A stretch of 64,000 nt of DNA from Flaccisagitta enflata (GCA_965153355.1 OZ231126.1:94240001-94304000), one strand, 5' to 3'. Shown: positions 35,997 to 49,141, counted from the first letter of the stretch. Notes: generated by a model not told the origin, from the letters alone. Numbers and translations: made by a program.

Positions 35997-36401
35997 GGAG
36001 AGATAAAGATAGAGACTTACAAATTAATGGGAAATGATCCCAATTAATGTTGTCAGTAGAAACACGCCCTTGATGAGATAGAGAGAGAGACATGAGAAAT
36101 AAAAGGACATGAGACAAAGAGAGAGACATACAAATCAATGGGAATGATCGTGATTGTTGTCGTCCGTAGAAACACGCCCTTAATGAGATAGAGAGAGAGA
36201 GACATTAGAAATAAAGGGACATGAGACAAAGAGAGAGACATACAAATTAATGGGAATGATCGCGATTGTTGTCGTCAGTAGAAACACACCCTTGATGAGA
36301 TAGAGAGAGAGACATGAGAAATAAAGGGACATGAGACAAAGAGAGAGACATACAAATCAATGGGAATGATCGCGATTATTTTCATCAGTAGAAACACGCC
36401 T
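35985..36401 (+). repeat. ~111-bp satellite carrying the A-element right end
   Basis: GAAACACGCCC recurs at 35985, 36059, 36169, 36281 (CACACC variant) and 36391, i.e. spacings 74, 110, 112, 110. Each unit reads TTGATGAGATAGAGAGAGAG, ACATGAGAAATAAAGGGACA, TGAGACAAAGAGAGAGACAT, ACAAATCAATGGGAATGATC, GCGATTGTTGTCGTCAGTAG. Confidence 0.92.
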
Positions 36402-36455
36402 TCACAACATCTCCTTTACGTTGCCTCGGAAGGCGTCTGATCCATTAAGGCACTC

Positions 36456-37873
<1,418 letters not shown>

Positions 37874-38281
37874 TTTTTAGTCGCGTGCACGCGACTCTAC
37901 ACCCCGCTTTGTCGGTCCGTCCGTCCGTCCGTCCGTCGGTCCGTCCGTCCGTCGGTCCGTCCGTCACACTTTACTTTTTTGTAATATAACGTCCATTCTT
38001 AGGTCATTTTAAGTCCTTTTTAGTCATTAATAGTTACTCTAAGTCATTTTGAGTCATTCTAAGTCATTTTAAGTCATTCTAAGTCATTTTAAGTTATTTT
38101 AAGTCATTTTTGGTCATTAGGTTTTTTAGGCATTTTAAGTCCTTTTTGGACATTTTAAGTCATTCCAAGTCATTCTAAGTCACTCAAAGTCATTCTAAGT
38201 CATTCTAAGTCATACTAAGTTATTCTAAGTCATTTTTACCCTGTAAATCTCGCACGCGACTTATAGGTGTTGGCCTTGTTT
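37874..38281 (-). mobile_element. H17: HINE-like element with TTCTAAGTCA minisatellite
   Basis: TTTTTAGTCGCGTGCACGCG, ACTCTACACCCCGCTTTGTC, (GGTC/CGTC)n at 37908-37970, CACACTTTACTTTTTTGTAA, a ~10-bp TTCTAAGTCATTTTAAGTCA array (38000-38235), TCGCACGCGACTTATAGGTG, TTGGCCTTGTTT. Perfect 18-bp terminal palindrome. Same subtype as H10 and H12. Confidence 0.92.
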
Positions 38282-38343
38282 CTTCATCTCTTTCATTCAG
38301 AACATTTCCTTCGTATTCTTTTTTTTTCATTTCTTCCATCAAC

Positions 38344-38348
38344 CAGAG

Positions 38349-38431
<83 letters not shown>
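38344..38431. repeat. (GA)n microsatellite
   Basis: GA run, preceded by GAGAGCGAGAG. Confidence 0.97.
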
Positions 38432-38435
<4 letters not shown>

Positions 38436-39070
38436 CTTTCTGTTTACTTTTCATCTAGATTTGTGTCTCAACTCCTAATTCCGTAACGTGTCTCGTAAGA
38501 CTGAGGTTGTTACATTCTGATGGATTTATCGACTCTCTATTGTGAAGACACGCTTCCATTCGCTGTACACGATAAATTTCTCCGTGCAAAAGGAACATGA
38601 AATTTTTTACGCATATATTTTTTTTTAGATCTACATCATCTACATCACCCCCGCTTTCCGTTTTTTTCCATTCTTAAATTTTTTTGTTGGTATTTTTTGC
38701 CTCCTCTTTTTTCTCAATTCAGTTTCAGTTTGTCCCTTATTCTTTTTTTTCTCATAGCACGTTTACATTGACAATCACTTATTAGGTTATTCTAATTAAA
38801 GATATTCATGCAAACGCTGCACAGTAAATATTCAGAATCTGAACTCGACTTTTATATCACGAAGAGTTAAAGAAAACAAAAAGTGGATGCTGATATGACA
38901 CACATATCCTAAACCTTGCTAAACAAGTGACGCCAAACGTAACGCAACGTAAACGCTACGCATCACCGGCAACAACATAAGCAACCTTTTCTTCTCTTTC
39001 CCGCTAACACCTGGTACTTTATCGCACCCATCACCACAATATGGATATGAATTTCTTCCCTTCCCCATTT
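38432..39070. other. Unassigned stretch
   Basis: T-rich segments and an AACGTAACGCAACGTAAACG imperfect repeat at 38937-38958. No exon recognised. Confidence 0.5.
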
Positions 39071-39075
39071 CATGC

Positions 39076-39786
39076 ATCGCCATCCTTTATGGCGATGACC
39101 GATCCTCCCTCTCCTTCCTTTATGGTGATGACCGATCCTCCCTCTCCTCCCTTTATGGCGATGACTGATCCTCCCTCTCCTCCCTTTGTGGCGATAACCG
39201 ACCCTCCCTCTCCTCCCTTTGTGGCGATGACCAATCCTCCCTCTCCTCCCTTTATGGCGATGACTGATCCTCCCTCTCCTCCCTTTGTGGCGATGACCGA
39301 TCCTCCCTCTCCTTCCTTTATGACGATGACCGATCCTCCCTCTCCTCCCTTTATGGCGATGACCGATCCTCCCTCTCCTCCCTTTGTGGTGATGACCGAT
39401 CCTCCCTCTCCTCCCTTTGTGGCAATGACCGATCCTCCCTCTCCTCCCTTTGTGGCAATGACCGATCCTCCCTCTCCTCCCTTTGTGGCAATGACCGATC
39501 CTCCCTCTCCTCCCTTTGAGGCGATGACCAATCCTCCCTCTCCTTCCTTCATGGCGATGACCGATCCTCCCTCTCCTCCCTTTGTGGCGATGACCGATCC
39601 TCCCTCTCCTCCCTTTTAGGCGATGACCGATCCTCCCTCTCCTTCCTTTATGGCGATGACCGATCCTCCCTCTCCTCCCTTTATGGCGATGACCGATCCT
39701 CCCTCTCCTCCCTTTGTGGCGATGACCGATCCTCCCTCTCCTCCCTTTGTGGCGATGACCGATCCTCCCTCTCCTCCCTTTGAGGC
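39076..39786. repeat. 33-bp minisatellite, segment 1 (~21 units)
   Basis: Unit GCGATGACCGATCCTCCCTC, TCCTCCCTTTGTG. Because 33 is divisible by 3, the plus frame reads AMTDPPSPPFV and the minus frame GGEGGSVIATK. A unit with TTTTAG puts an in-frame stop at ~39617. Unit differences include GCG to GTG or GCA, consistent with CpG decay. Confidence 0.95.
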
Positions 39787-39794
39787 GTGACCAA

Positions 39795-40082
39795 TAGGCT
39801 GGTTACCTGAAGGGTGAATTTGGCTCAAAATTTAAAATTCCTCCGCCATCTTACCATACATTCTGAGCGGCATTTGGGCGGTAATTCAGACAAGCAGAGG
39901 TCGGTATTTGATCAGGAAACCCGCACAGCAACACAATGGTAAAGTATATGAAAGCAATTTTACGCCCATTGTAACTCTATAGTGTTGCCGTGCGGGTTTT
40001 CTTTCCAGATACTGATCTCCGCTGGCCTCAACTCCTTTTTTTTGAAATTTGACCACATTTTACCCTCCGGGTAGCCGCCCTA
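39795..40082. mobile_element. X2: hAT-like MITE, 288 bp, in the 33-bp array
   Basis: TIRs TAGGCTGGTTACCTGAAGGG and TAGGGCGGCTACCCGGAGGG (right, reverse-complemented). Perfect 8-bp duplication GTGACCAA (39787-39794, 40083-40090). A central hairpin pairs AAACCCGCACAGCAACAC with GTGTTGCCGTGCGGGTTT. Confidence 0.94.
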
Positions 40083-40252
40083 GTGACCAATCCTCCCTCT
40101 CCTTCCTTTATGGCGATGACCGATCCTCCCTCTCCTCCCTTTGTGGCGATGACCGATCCTCCCTTTCCTCCCTTTGAGGCGATGACCGATCCTCCCTCTC
40201 CTTCCTTTATGGCGATGACCGATCCTCCCTCTCCTCCCTTTATGGCGATGAC
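40083..40252. repeat. 33-bp minisatellite, segment 2 (~5 units)
   Basis: GACCAATCCTCCCTCTCCTT and related units, continuing the array after X2. Confidence 0.94.
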
Positions 40253-40971
40253 TAGTGTTCGCAAAAGCAGTGGACTTTTTTTCTGCAAGCAGAAAGCAGA
40301 AAATAAATTTTTCTGCTAGCACTGCTGGCAGTAAAGAGCAGTGCTGTACTACCATATATGAAATAACTGCTATTTTCTTTGTCATCTAAAATTGTATAAA
40401 AATGAAGAAACAAGGCTTGGGAAGCTTTATACACATTTACATGAAAGTGGTTCAACAAAAAAACCACTTGGTTTGCCATGAATTACGATAAAGAAAGCAT
40501 AGTCATGAATCCTCTTGGACAGATCATTGTATCAATTGCTCTATCTGCCATGAACAGTCCAGCTGCACCAGATGCAAGATGCTTACAATGAAGTAAAATG
40601 CCATAGTTGATATTACTGAAAGATGTTTTAGAGGCAGCTTTATGGCATAGATTATGGCTCATATTCCAGTAAGTATATCCAATATATCAAAACGAGGAAA
40701 ATGTCTCCTCTAATTTTGACTGTATCCTTGTAGTTCAAAGTCAATGCAATTGGAAGGATTGACATATTATCATTCTAAAAGCCCCCATTTTTACAAAAAA
40801 TGTATGTTTGAAACATCCAAATGAAAATTTTGTATTGAAAAGATAAAGAGAGAAATCTGTTCACATGCCCAAATCACATTTTTACCATCAATTTGGTGAA
40901 AAAATGAAGATTTTTACTGCTACTTTCTGCTAGCAGCTCTGCTAGCAAATTGCCTGCTCGTGCGAACACTA
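40253..40971. mobile_element. X3: hAT-like element, 719 bp, in the 33-bp array
   Basis: Perfect 10-bp termini TAGTGTTCGC/GCGAACACTA, extending as TAGTGTTCGCAAAAGCAG and TAGTGTTCGCACGAGCAGGC. The 8-bp duplication GCGATGAC/GCAATGAC (40245-40252, 40972-40979) has one mismatch. Subterminal TTCTGCTAGCA motifs occur near both ends. No transposase frame. Confidence 0.88.
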
Positions 40972-41253
40972 GCAATGACCGATCCTCTCCTCCCTTTATG
41001 GCGATGACCGATCCTCCCTCTCCTTCCTTTATGGCGATGACCGACCCTCCCTCACTCTCCTTTATGACGATGTCCGCCCTTCACTCTACCTCTTTTAGGT
41101 GATTACCATCCCTCCCTCTCCCTCCTCTATAGCGATGACCCCCCCTCCCTTTCCCTCCTGTAAGGCGATGACCCCCCCTCCCACTCCCTCCTTTATGACA
41201 ATGACCGCCCCTCCTTCTCCCGCCTGTACGGCGATGACCACCGCTCCCCATCC
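40972..41253. repeat. 33-bp minisatellite, segment 3, degenerate
   Basis: GGCGATGACCGATCCTCCCT, then units drifting to GGCGATGACCCCCCCTCCCA and GGCGATGACCACCGCTCCCC. Confidence 0.88.
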
Positions 41254-42020
41254 CTTTTGGGCAGCGGCCCCGAAGGGGACGATGTCCTGTAGAACACAGG
41301 GGACTTTTGTTCGTTTATCCATCCCCCCCCCCTCGGCCTGGCTTGAAATCTGCCCTCTCAGGCCTGAAATCTGACCTTCCAGGCCTGAAATCTGACCTTT
41401 CAGGCCTGGAATCTGCCCTCTCAGGCCTTGAATCTGCCTTCTCAGGTATGAAATCTAATCTCTTGGGCCTGAAATCTACCCTCTCAGGCCTAAAATCTAC
41501 CCTTTCAGGCCTGAAATCTGTCCTCTCAGGCCTGAAATCTGCCCTCTCAGGCGTGAAATCTGACCTTTAAGGCGTGAAATCTGACCTTTCAGGCCTGAAA
41601 TCTGACCTTTCAGGCCTGAAATCTGCCCTCTGAGGCCTTGAATCTGCCTTCTCAGGTCTGAAATCTATCCTTTCAGGCCTGAAATCTACCCTCTCAGGCC
41701 TAAAATCTACCCTCTCAGGCCTGAAATCTGTCCTCTCAGGCCTGAAATCTGCCCTCTCAGGCCTGAAATCTGCCCTCTCAGGCCTGAAATCTGCCCTCTC
41801 AGGCAGATTTCAGGCCTGAGAGGGCAGATTTCAGCACTGTGAGGGCCTTGGGGGGGGGAGAGATGGACAAACGACAAACAAACAAACGAAAGTCCCCTGT
41901 GTTCTACAGGACATCGTCCCCTTCGGGGCCGCTGCCCTGCTTCCTCTCACTACAATTCACAATCATGCAAAGCAGGGCAACGGGTATCGCTGACCACATA
42001 TTGCCCTTGGTCGACCTGTT
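41254..42020 (-). mobile_element. B8: complete B-family element in the 33-bp array
   Basis: TTTTGGGCAGCGGCCCCGAA, GGGGACGATGTCCTGTAGAA, CACAGGGGAC, C-run, core CAGGCCTGAAATCTGCCCTCT (~21 bp, 41340-41800) with a short inverted switch at ~41800, G-run, GTCCCCTGTGTTCTACAGGA, CATCGTCCCCTTCGGGGCCG, CTGCCCTGCTT, AAAGCAGGGCAACGGGTATC, GCTGACCACATATTGCCCTT, GGTCGACCTGTT. Confidence 0.92.
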
Positions 42021-42086
42021 TCATGACAATGACCGTCCCTCCCTCTACCTCCTTTACGGCGATGACCGCCCCTCCTTCGGCGGCCG
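42021..42086. repeat. 33-bp minisatellite, segment 4
   Basis: TCATGACAATGACCGTCCCT, CCCTCTACCTCCTTTACGGC, GATGACCGCCCCTCC. The array resumes after B8 and ends at H18. Confidence 0.87.
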
Positions 42087-42302
42087 TTTTTAGTTGCGGA
42101 CACGCAACTCTATAAGAGGCTTTGTCCGTCCGTCGGTCCGTCGGTCCGTTGGTCGGTCCGTCATGGTGATCGAGTTGAAAACGAGCGTTTTCGATACTTT
42201 TTGCGTATGTATGAGTGTTGGAGGTAGGTTGGGGTGTGGATGGGGCTTGGATGCCCCTGCCCACCCGTCCGCAACGATATTGTGACCCCGCGTCACTTGT
42301 TT
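42087..42302 (-). mobile_element. H18: HINE-like element, AACAAGTGACGCG subtype
   Basis: TTTTTAGTTGCGGACACGCA, ACTCTATAAGAGGCTTTGTC, (CGTC/GGTC)n, CGAGTTGAAAACGAGCGTTT, GGGCTTGGATGCCCCTGCCC, ACCCGTCCGCAACGATATTG, TGACCCCGCGTCACTTGTTT. The stem is AGTTGCG/CGCAACT, a covarying variant of AGTCGCG/CGCGACT. Confidence 0.9.
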
Positions 42303-42725
<423 letters not shown>

Positions 42726-42895
42726 GTGCAGAATGGATGGATGAAAAGAAATGGGGGATGAGTGGGGGATGGATGGAAAAAGGGGAGCTGGATGAATAGA
42801 TTAGAGATAAATGGATAAATGGAGCGAAATGTGAGCTGAATGGAGGGGTTGCATGGATGGAAAAGGGGGGTTGAATCGATGGATGAGCGGAAAAA

Positions 42896-42971
42896 GAATG
42901 GATGGATGGATGGATGGATGGATGGATGGATGGATGGATGGATGGATGGATGGATGGATGGATGGATGGAT
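42896..42971. repeat. (GGAT)n microsatellite
   Basis: GGAT run inside a longer stretch of GGATGAAT-like imperfect repeats from 42535. Confidence 0.96.
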
Positions 42972-43210
42972 GAAAGTGAAGTTGAATGGATATATGGATG
43001 GTCGCCGCCGCCTCCGCCTCCGCCATCGATTCGAAAGGACATCGTCTCCCTCTGCGGTCCAAAGGGAAACGCCGGGGATCTAAGATCACAGACGAAACCA
43101 TCCCAAAGCAAAGCTTTCACTCATCCCTCGCCAATGAGCCACTACTCGGTCGCCCTGCTTCTTTTTCCCCTCGTTTTCTTTTCTCTCTTTCTCTTCAATT
43201 CGAGATGAAA
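42972..43210. other. GC-rich non-repetitive patch
   Basis: GTCGCCGCCGCCTCCGCCTC then CATCGATTCGAAAGGACATC and AAACGCCGGGGATCTAAGAT. Mixed composition, no recognised exon. Confidence 0.4.
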
Positions 43211-43341
43211 TACTTCTTCTTCTTTTTCTTTTTCTTTTTCTTTTTCTTTTTCTTTTTCTTTTTCTTTTTCTTTTTCTTTTTCTGTTTCTTTTTCTTTTTC
43301 TTTTTCTTTTTCTTTTTCTTTTTCTTTTTCTTTTTCTTTTT

Positions 43342-43372
<31 letters not shown>

Positions 43373-43455
43373 TTCTTTTTCTTCTTATTCTTCTTCTCCT
43401 CCTTCTTCTTCTTCTCCTCCTTCTTCTTCTTCTCCTTCTCCTTCTTCTTCTTCTC
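43211..43455. repeat. (TTTTTC)n-(TTC)n compound repeat
   Basis: TTTTTC hexamers to ~43340, then TTC with TTATTC and TCCTCC variants. Confidence 0.95.
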
Positions 43456-43484
43456 CCTGCCCCCGTCTTTTTTCCCTCTTTTCC

Positions 43485-43645
43485 TCTTACTACCCCTCTC
43501 CCGCTCGCCCGAATACCATATTCCTTCTCTTACTACCCCTCTTATTACCCCTCCTACTACCCTTCTTACGAATCCTACTACCCCTCTTTCTACCCCTCTT
43601 ACTGCACCTCGCCCCCCGAACCCCATATTCCATCTCTTATCGTTT
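43485..43645. repeat. CTTACTACCCCT ~12-bp minisatellite with repeated ends
   Basis: Units CTTACTACCCCT/CTTATTACCCCT/CCTACTACCCCT. CCCGAATACCATATTCCTTC at 43508 and CCCGAACCCCATATTCCATC at 43615 bracket it. Confidence 0.75.
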
Positions 43646-43692
43646 CCCCGTTGGCTTCCCAGAGGCATTTCATCAATAATCATCGCCGGCTG

Positions 43693-44646
<954 letters not shown>

Positions 44647-44782
44647 TGTGGAGTGGACCGTGTCAAAATCTCTTTTCAAAGCAAAGACACTTTGGGAATC
44701 AAGCAAGTTTAAACTTGTGGGTTTCTAACCATCCCAAATCTTTGATTTTATATGAACTCAATTTCATGACAACCCTGCAAAT

Positions 44783-44937
44783 TCTTAATCGCGGACACGC
44801 GACTCTACACCTTGCCCTCTCTGTCGGTATGTCTGTCGGTCCGTCCGTCCATCACATTTATGATTTGCGAGCAGTTTTTGAATAACTGCTCCCGCCCAAT
44901 CGTCCGCGACTGTCTCGCCGTGTATCCGGCTTTGTTT
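44783..44937 (-). mobile_element. H19: HINE-like element
   Basis: TTAATCGCGGACACGCGACT, CTACACCTTGCCCTCTCTGT, CGGTATGTCTGTCGGTCCGT, GAATAACTGCTCCCGCCC, CGTCCGCGACTGTCTCGCCG, TGTATCCGGCTTTGTTT. Confidence 0.85.
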
Positions 44938-44977
44938 CTACTACCCCTTACTTCGTCTCCTCAGCTTGATCTAACCC

Positions 44978-45067
44978 TGATAACAGGTCTTACATAAAAT
45001 GTAACAACTTTCCTAAGGGGATCTGATGGGAATTGGTACTTTTTCATGTAAGACCCGTTATCTGTCA
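44978..45067. mobile_element. Small hairpin-like inverted repeat element, 90 bp
   Basis: TGATAACAGGTCTTACATAA pairs with TTCATGTAAGACCCGTTATC..TGTCA. GACAGGTCTTACATAAAA also occurs alone next to H11 at 26461, so the end is dispersed. Confidence 0.55.
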
Positions 45068-45343
45068 TTCTGGTCATGTTGCTTGTTAAAGTATCAAGAC
45101 AACTCTTAACTTATAACCAATATCAAGGGCGAACTGGTAAAAATAAAAACAAATGGCTCGAGGGCAAATGAAAAACCGGCTCAAGTCAAAATCAGGAAAA
45201 AAGGAAATGATGATTCATCGGAACAAAAAGAGAAAAAAAATGGACAATTAGATTGAACGAAATTCGAGTGGACGTTATAGAGACAGGATTTAAATGGATA
45301 TTGAAAAGCGTTTGATATAGTCAACGCGCAACGCGTGCCATTG

Positions 45344-45603
45344 AGGCCGTGTTTCTGCTGAAGACAATAAACGCGATCATTTCCGTTAATCATGTTTTCA
45401 GTGTAAAGACACTTACTTATAGATTCCAGCCATCCCACATGAGAGTGAGCAAAGTCAGTGTGCCGGCTCGGGAATGGAGTGAGCGAATGAAGCAAGCTTA
45501 GCAAATCAGTGGTGCGGAACAAGTGAGCGGAGTGAGCGAACTAACGGAGCGAGTGACCGAGTGGGCCAATTTAAACGCAATCGTCTCGTGTAGAAACAGG
45601 CCC
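45344..45603 (-). mobile_element. A4: A-family element
   Basis: AGGCCGTGTTTCTGCTGAAG, ACAATAAACGCGATCATTTC, GTGAGCAAAGTCAGTG, GAGCGGAGTGAGCGAAC repeats, then TTTAAACGCAATCGTCTCGT, GTAGAAACAGGCCCT. Interior order is like A5. Confidence 0.7.
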
Positions 45604-46005
45604 TGAGTATTATTCGATTAGTCATGGTTAGCAGAACCAGTATAGTAGCCCCTTGAGATGGTCGGTTACAAGTTCTTATGATAGACAATACATTGCTTCA
45701 TTTGCAGAAGGTTGGAGATGAGTACATGTACGTGTATTTCCAATATTGCTAATGCAATATAGGGGAAAAAAGACCATAACCTGAAGGCACCAAAGGTTTA
45801 AATCCACTTTTTAAGTGGATATCCGTTACTCTTGTATCCGTTATTGCGGGGTGTAAATGTATGTAGAAAAAAAGAAGAAAATGAAATTAAAAGATCTTTA
45901 CTTCAGATTTTACTCGGGTCATCGTCGTCGTAAGGGCTGCATTCAGAATAACAGTCTCAGATGATGAAAAAGAAAACAGTAAGAAAAATAACATTAAGGG
46001 GGGAG
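45604..46005. other. Unassigned stretch, P-like end at ~45859
   Basis: TATCCGTTATTGCGGGGTGT then AAATGTA at 45835-45861 resembles a P right end (cf. GTTATAGCGAGGTGTAACTG at 53731), but no left partner is found. Confidence 0.35.
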
Positions 46006-46149
46006 AAGAAGAAGAAGAAGAAGAAGAAGAAGAAGAAGAAGAAGAAGAAAAAGAAGAAGAAGAAGAAGAAGAAGAAGAAGAAGAAGAAGAAGAAGAAGAA
46101 GAAGAAGAAGAAGAAGAAGAAGAAGAAGAAGAAGAAGAAGAAGAAGAAG

Positions 46150-46180
<31 letters not shown>

Positions 46181-46183
46181 GTA
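46006..46183. repeat. (GAA)n microsatellite
   Basis: GAA run with one AAAGAA variant. Confidence 0.97.
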
Positions 46184-46672
46184 AGAAGAAGAATTTGGAT
46201 TAGAATCCAATATATTGTCCAATTAAGCGGTAACACTTATGTACGATGACGTGGACGTGACATCAGTCCCTGGATTCTGTTAACAAATAGGTTTTGCTGC
46301 ATTATTTCTACATTACTTAAATTTGACAACGCTACCAATGTCAATGACCATCATTGACAGCGCATTTCATTCCTACCATTATTCAAATCCCAAACCGCAA
46401 GAATGCATTCTACAATCTACAACAACTAGGCATTTGTCATAGTCATCAAGGGAAATATCGTTAAATTAAATTTTGTGCTCACTATGATAACGGTTCACAG
46501 CCTCCCATTTTTTACAAGTATTGATTCTATGTTCCTCATTATCTCTTTTTATACCAGAACCCGTCGAGAAATTACTAGCACATTTTAACACTCCGTACCT
46601 TGCCATAATCAGCGCCCTGTTATGATGGATTTTTTCCACTGAATTTATCAGTACATAATTTTCATTTTTGTC
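46184..46672. other. Unassigned stretch
   Basis: No tandem repeat or element ends recognised. Confidence 0.5.
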
Positions 46673-47240
46673 AAGAAGAAGAAGAAGAAAAAGAAGGAAA
46701 AGAAGAAGAGGAGTATGAAGAAGAAGAAGAAGAAGAAGAAGAAGAAGAAGAAGAAGAAGAAGAAGAAGAAGAAGAAGAAGAAGAAGAAGAAGAAGAAGAA
46801 GAAGAAGAAGAAGAAGAAGAAGAAGAAGAGAAAGAAGAAGAAAAAGAAAAAGAAAAAGAAAAAGAAAAAGGAGAAGAAGAAGAAGAAAAAGAAGAAGAAG
46901 AAGAAGAAGAAGAAGAAGAAGAAGAAGAAAAAGAAAAAGAAAAAGAAAAAGAAAAAGAAGAAGAAGAAGAAGAAGAAGAAGAAGAAGAAGAAGAAGAAGA
47001 AGAAGAAGAAGAAGAAAAAGAAGAAGAAGAAGATGGAGAAGGAGAAGGAGAAGGAGAAGAAGAAGAAGAAGAAGAAGAGGACAACAGAGAGAAGGAGAAG
47101 GAGAAGGAGAAAGAGAAGGAGAAGGAGAAGAAGAAGAAGAAGAAGAAGAAGAAGAAGAAGAAGAAGAAGAAGAAGAAGAGGACAACAGAGAGAAGGAGAA
47201 GAAGAAGAAGACAACAGAGAGAAGGAGAAGAAAACGACAA
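46673..47240. repeat. (GAA)n/(GAAAAA)n/(GGAGAA)n compound purine tract, ~570 bp
   Basis: GAA blocks alternate with GAAAAA (46839-46868, 46926-46958) and GGAGAA (47035-47060, 47092-47130). GAGGACAACAGAGAGAAGGA recurs at 47077, 47178 and in part near 47206. Confidence 0.95.
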
Positions 47241-47643
47241 AGCGAATTAATGTTTGTGTTACGTCAAATTTTTTGTTATTCCTGTGCCTCGTAAGTCCTT
47301 TCTATCGAATTTTAATTTGGTCCTCTTATATTTCATCCGGTTTTACTTAATCCATTGTGTTTGTTTCTCAGTTGCTTTGCTTTGTTTTGTTTTTCTTTTG
47401 TTTTGATAAATCTTTTTAGTTGCTCTTAGAGGATATTTGAGAAGAAAGGGTATGATCGTCAGTGACTTATCTGTTAATAGACATTTGCATGGATGTATTG
47501 GCGCTCCTAAATTTGCCATGTCTACTTAGCATTTCATGGCCGAGTGAAGATTGAGACCGACTTTAGTAAATAGTGAACACTGAAGATTTATTGCAATTTT
47601 TGTAAATAGTGAAATCTATCAACATATTGCAGTTTTCTTACTA
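47241..47643. other. Unassigned stretch
   Basis: No recognised gene or repeat; ends at TA next to P4. Confidence 0.5.
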
Positions 47644-47820
47644 CAGTTGAACCCCGTTCTAACGGACCCGCCACAAACGGAATTCTGCCAATAACATTTG
47701 CAAATTCATGGTCCCTCTAAATCAATTCCTATGATTTTCTTTTTGGGCAATAACAGAAATCTGCTTATAACAGAAGAAAGTTGTACGTCCCTTGAATTCC
47801 ATTAGAGCAGGGTATAACAG
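47644..47820. mobile_element. P4: pogo-like MITE, 177 bp
   Basis: CAGTTGAACCCCGTTCTAAC at left, CTGTTATACCCTGCTCTAAT at right (reverse-complemented), flanked by TA (47642-47643, 47821-47822). GCTTATAACAGAAG/GCCAATAAC subterminal motifs. Confidence 0.85.
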
Positions 47821-47822
47821 TA

Positions 47823-48204
47823 TGTTTTTTTCTGTCATAATACAGTTCTTTCTTAAGGCTTTTTTGCTATTTTTCTAACAAAGTGAGTTGAATTTTTCTC
47901 GCAGGTAGCCTTTACCCAAAGAAATCTCAACATCCATCTATGTCAAATCTCTCATAATTCAAGACTCCCATCGAAAGTGAGTGGTGGGCTTTTATATCCA
48001 ACCTTTTTCACCTCTTCTCACTCTGTTCTCTGGTCCCTCACCCCCCCCCCCTTATCCCGTTCTCGTCTTTTTGCTTTCTTTTTCATTCTACTTTACTGGA
48101 TCACAGCTGTTGTTTGCCCAAAGATTGAATTTTATGGCTCTAATCAATTTTACCATAGCAATAAACTGAGTTTGTTCACCGTTTAAAAGAGCGCGATGCT
48201 TATT
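47823..48204. other. Unassigned stretch
   Basis: Contains a C-run at 48042-48050. Short open frames have no recognisable domain. Confidence 0.45.
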
Positions 48205-48560
48205 TTGTCGGTGGGACGCGCGCTGCGCCACTGAGCAATCGCGTCACAGAAAAGCAACGCCACGCACAAGCTGCGTCACAGAACAATTACAAGCTGGCTC
48301 ACAGACGAAGTACGAGCTGCGCCGCAGATGAAGTTTGAGCTGCATCACAGCCAAAGTACGCTCTGCGTCATACATGAAGTACCAGCTGCGTTACAGATGA
48401 AGTATGAGTTGCGTCACAGATGATGTTCAGGCTGCGTCACAGACGAAGTATGAGCTGCGTCACAGATGAAGTATGAGCTGCGTCAAAGACGAAGTCCGAA
48501 TTATGTCGCTGACGAAGTACGAGCTGCGTCACAGACAAACTGCGTCATAGAGGAGCAGCT
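48205..48560. repeat. 23-bp minisatellite GAGCTGCGTCACAGAYGAAG-TAT
   Basis: About 14 units of GAGCTGCGTCACAGATGAAG plus TAT. The 23-bp period is not a multiple of 3, so the array is not a translated repeat. CpG sites vary (GCGTC, GCATC, GCGCC). Confidence 0.9.
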
Positions 48561-48748
48561 GGCGCATTTCAGAGCCGCGCCGCGTTTAGAAATTACCTGC
48601 CGTTGGAAAAACATTCCTTCAGTCATTTCATCTGAGAATTTCAGTGCTTAAAACATTTTAGAGCTGGATTGTATGAATCCATATGTATAGAAAAAAAAGT
48701 CAATTATTGAAAATGACGGTCATCAAGTATCACAGAAATCGCCCACAT

Positions 48749-49131
48749 ACCACTCGGCTAAAAAAAAAAGGACGCACCTGTTTATAGATTGAATGAACAG
48801 GTATAAGAATTAATTTCAACTTCTTTTTTAAAGCAGACTGCTCTGTATCTCAAATGGTTTAGAAACTCGAGCCTTGCAAATAGAATCACTAATTTGCTAA
48901 AATGCATTTTTACATAGGGATTGCAAAACTGAAATGAGCAAAGTTTTCACTCAAACTAATGCCATTTCTATACGAAAAAAGATAGCAATACCAGATTGGT
49001 GTCAAATGAAAGTACTTTCGAAGGGCTTTCAGATGACCTAAGATTTTAATAGGGTTTTCTTTGATTCATAGGTATGATTAGCCAACCAAAAAAGCGTCTT
49101 TTTTTTTTTTTTTTTTTTTAGTCGTATGGTA
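48749..49131. mobile_element. C1: C-family MITE
   Basis: TACCACTCGGCTAAAAAAAA..GGACGCACCTG at left; GCGTC, T-run, AGTCGTATGGTA at right (inverse TACCATACGACT). Interior TACATAGGGATTGCAAAACT and AGATAGCAATACCAGATTGG are shared with C2. Confidence 0.72.
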
Positions 49132-49141
49132 ACTAAAAAAT

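Noticed and set aside
35985-36401. CRISPR-like regularly spaced GAAACACGCCC motif
   Set aside because: The intervals are copies of each other (tandem ~111-bp unit), not unique spacers.
38935-38960. H5-type 5' end at AAACAAGTGACGCC
   Set aside because: Only the first ~13 bases match; no microsatellite or palindrome follows.
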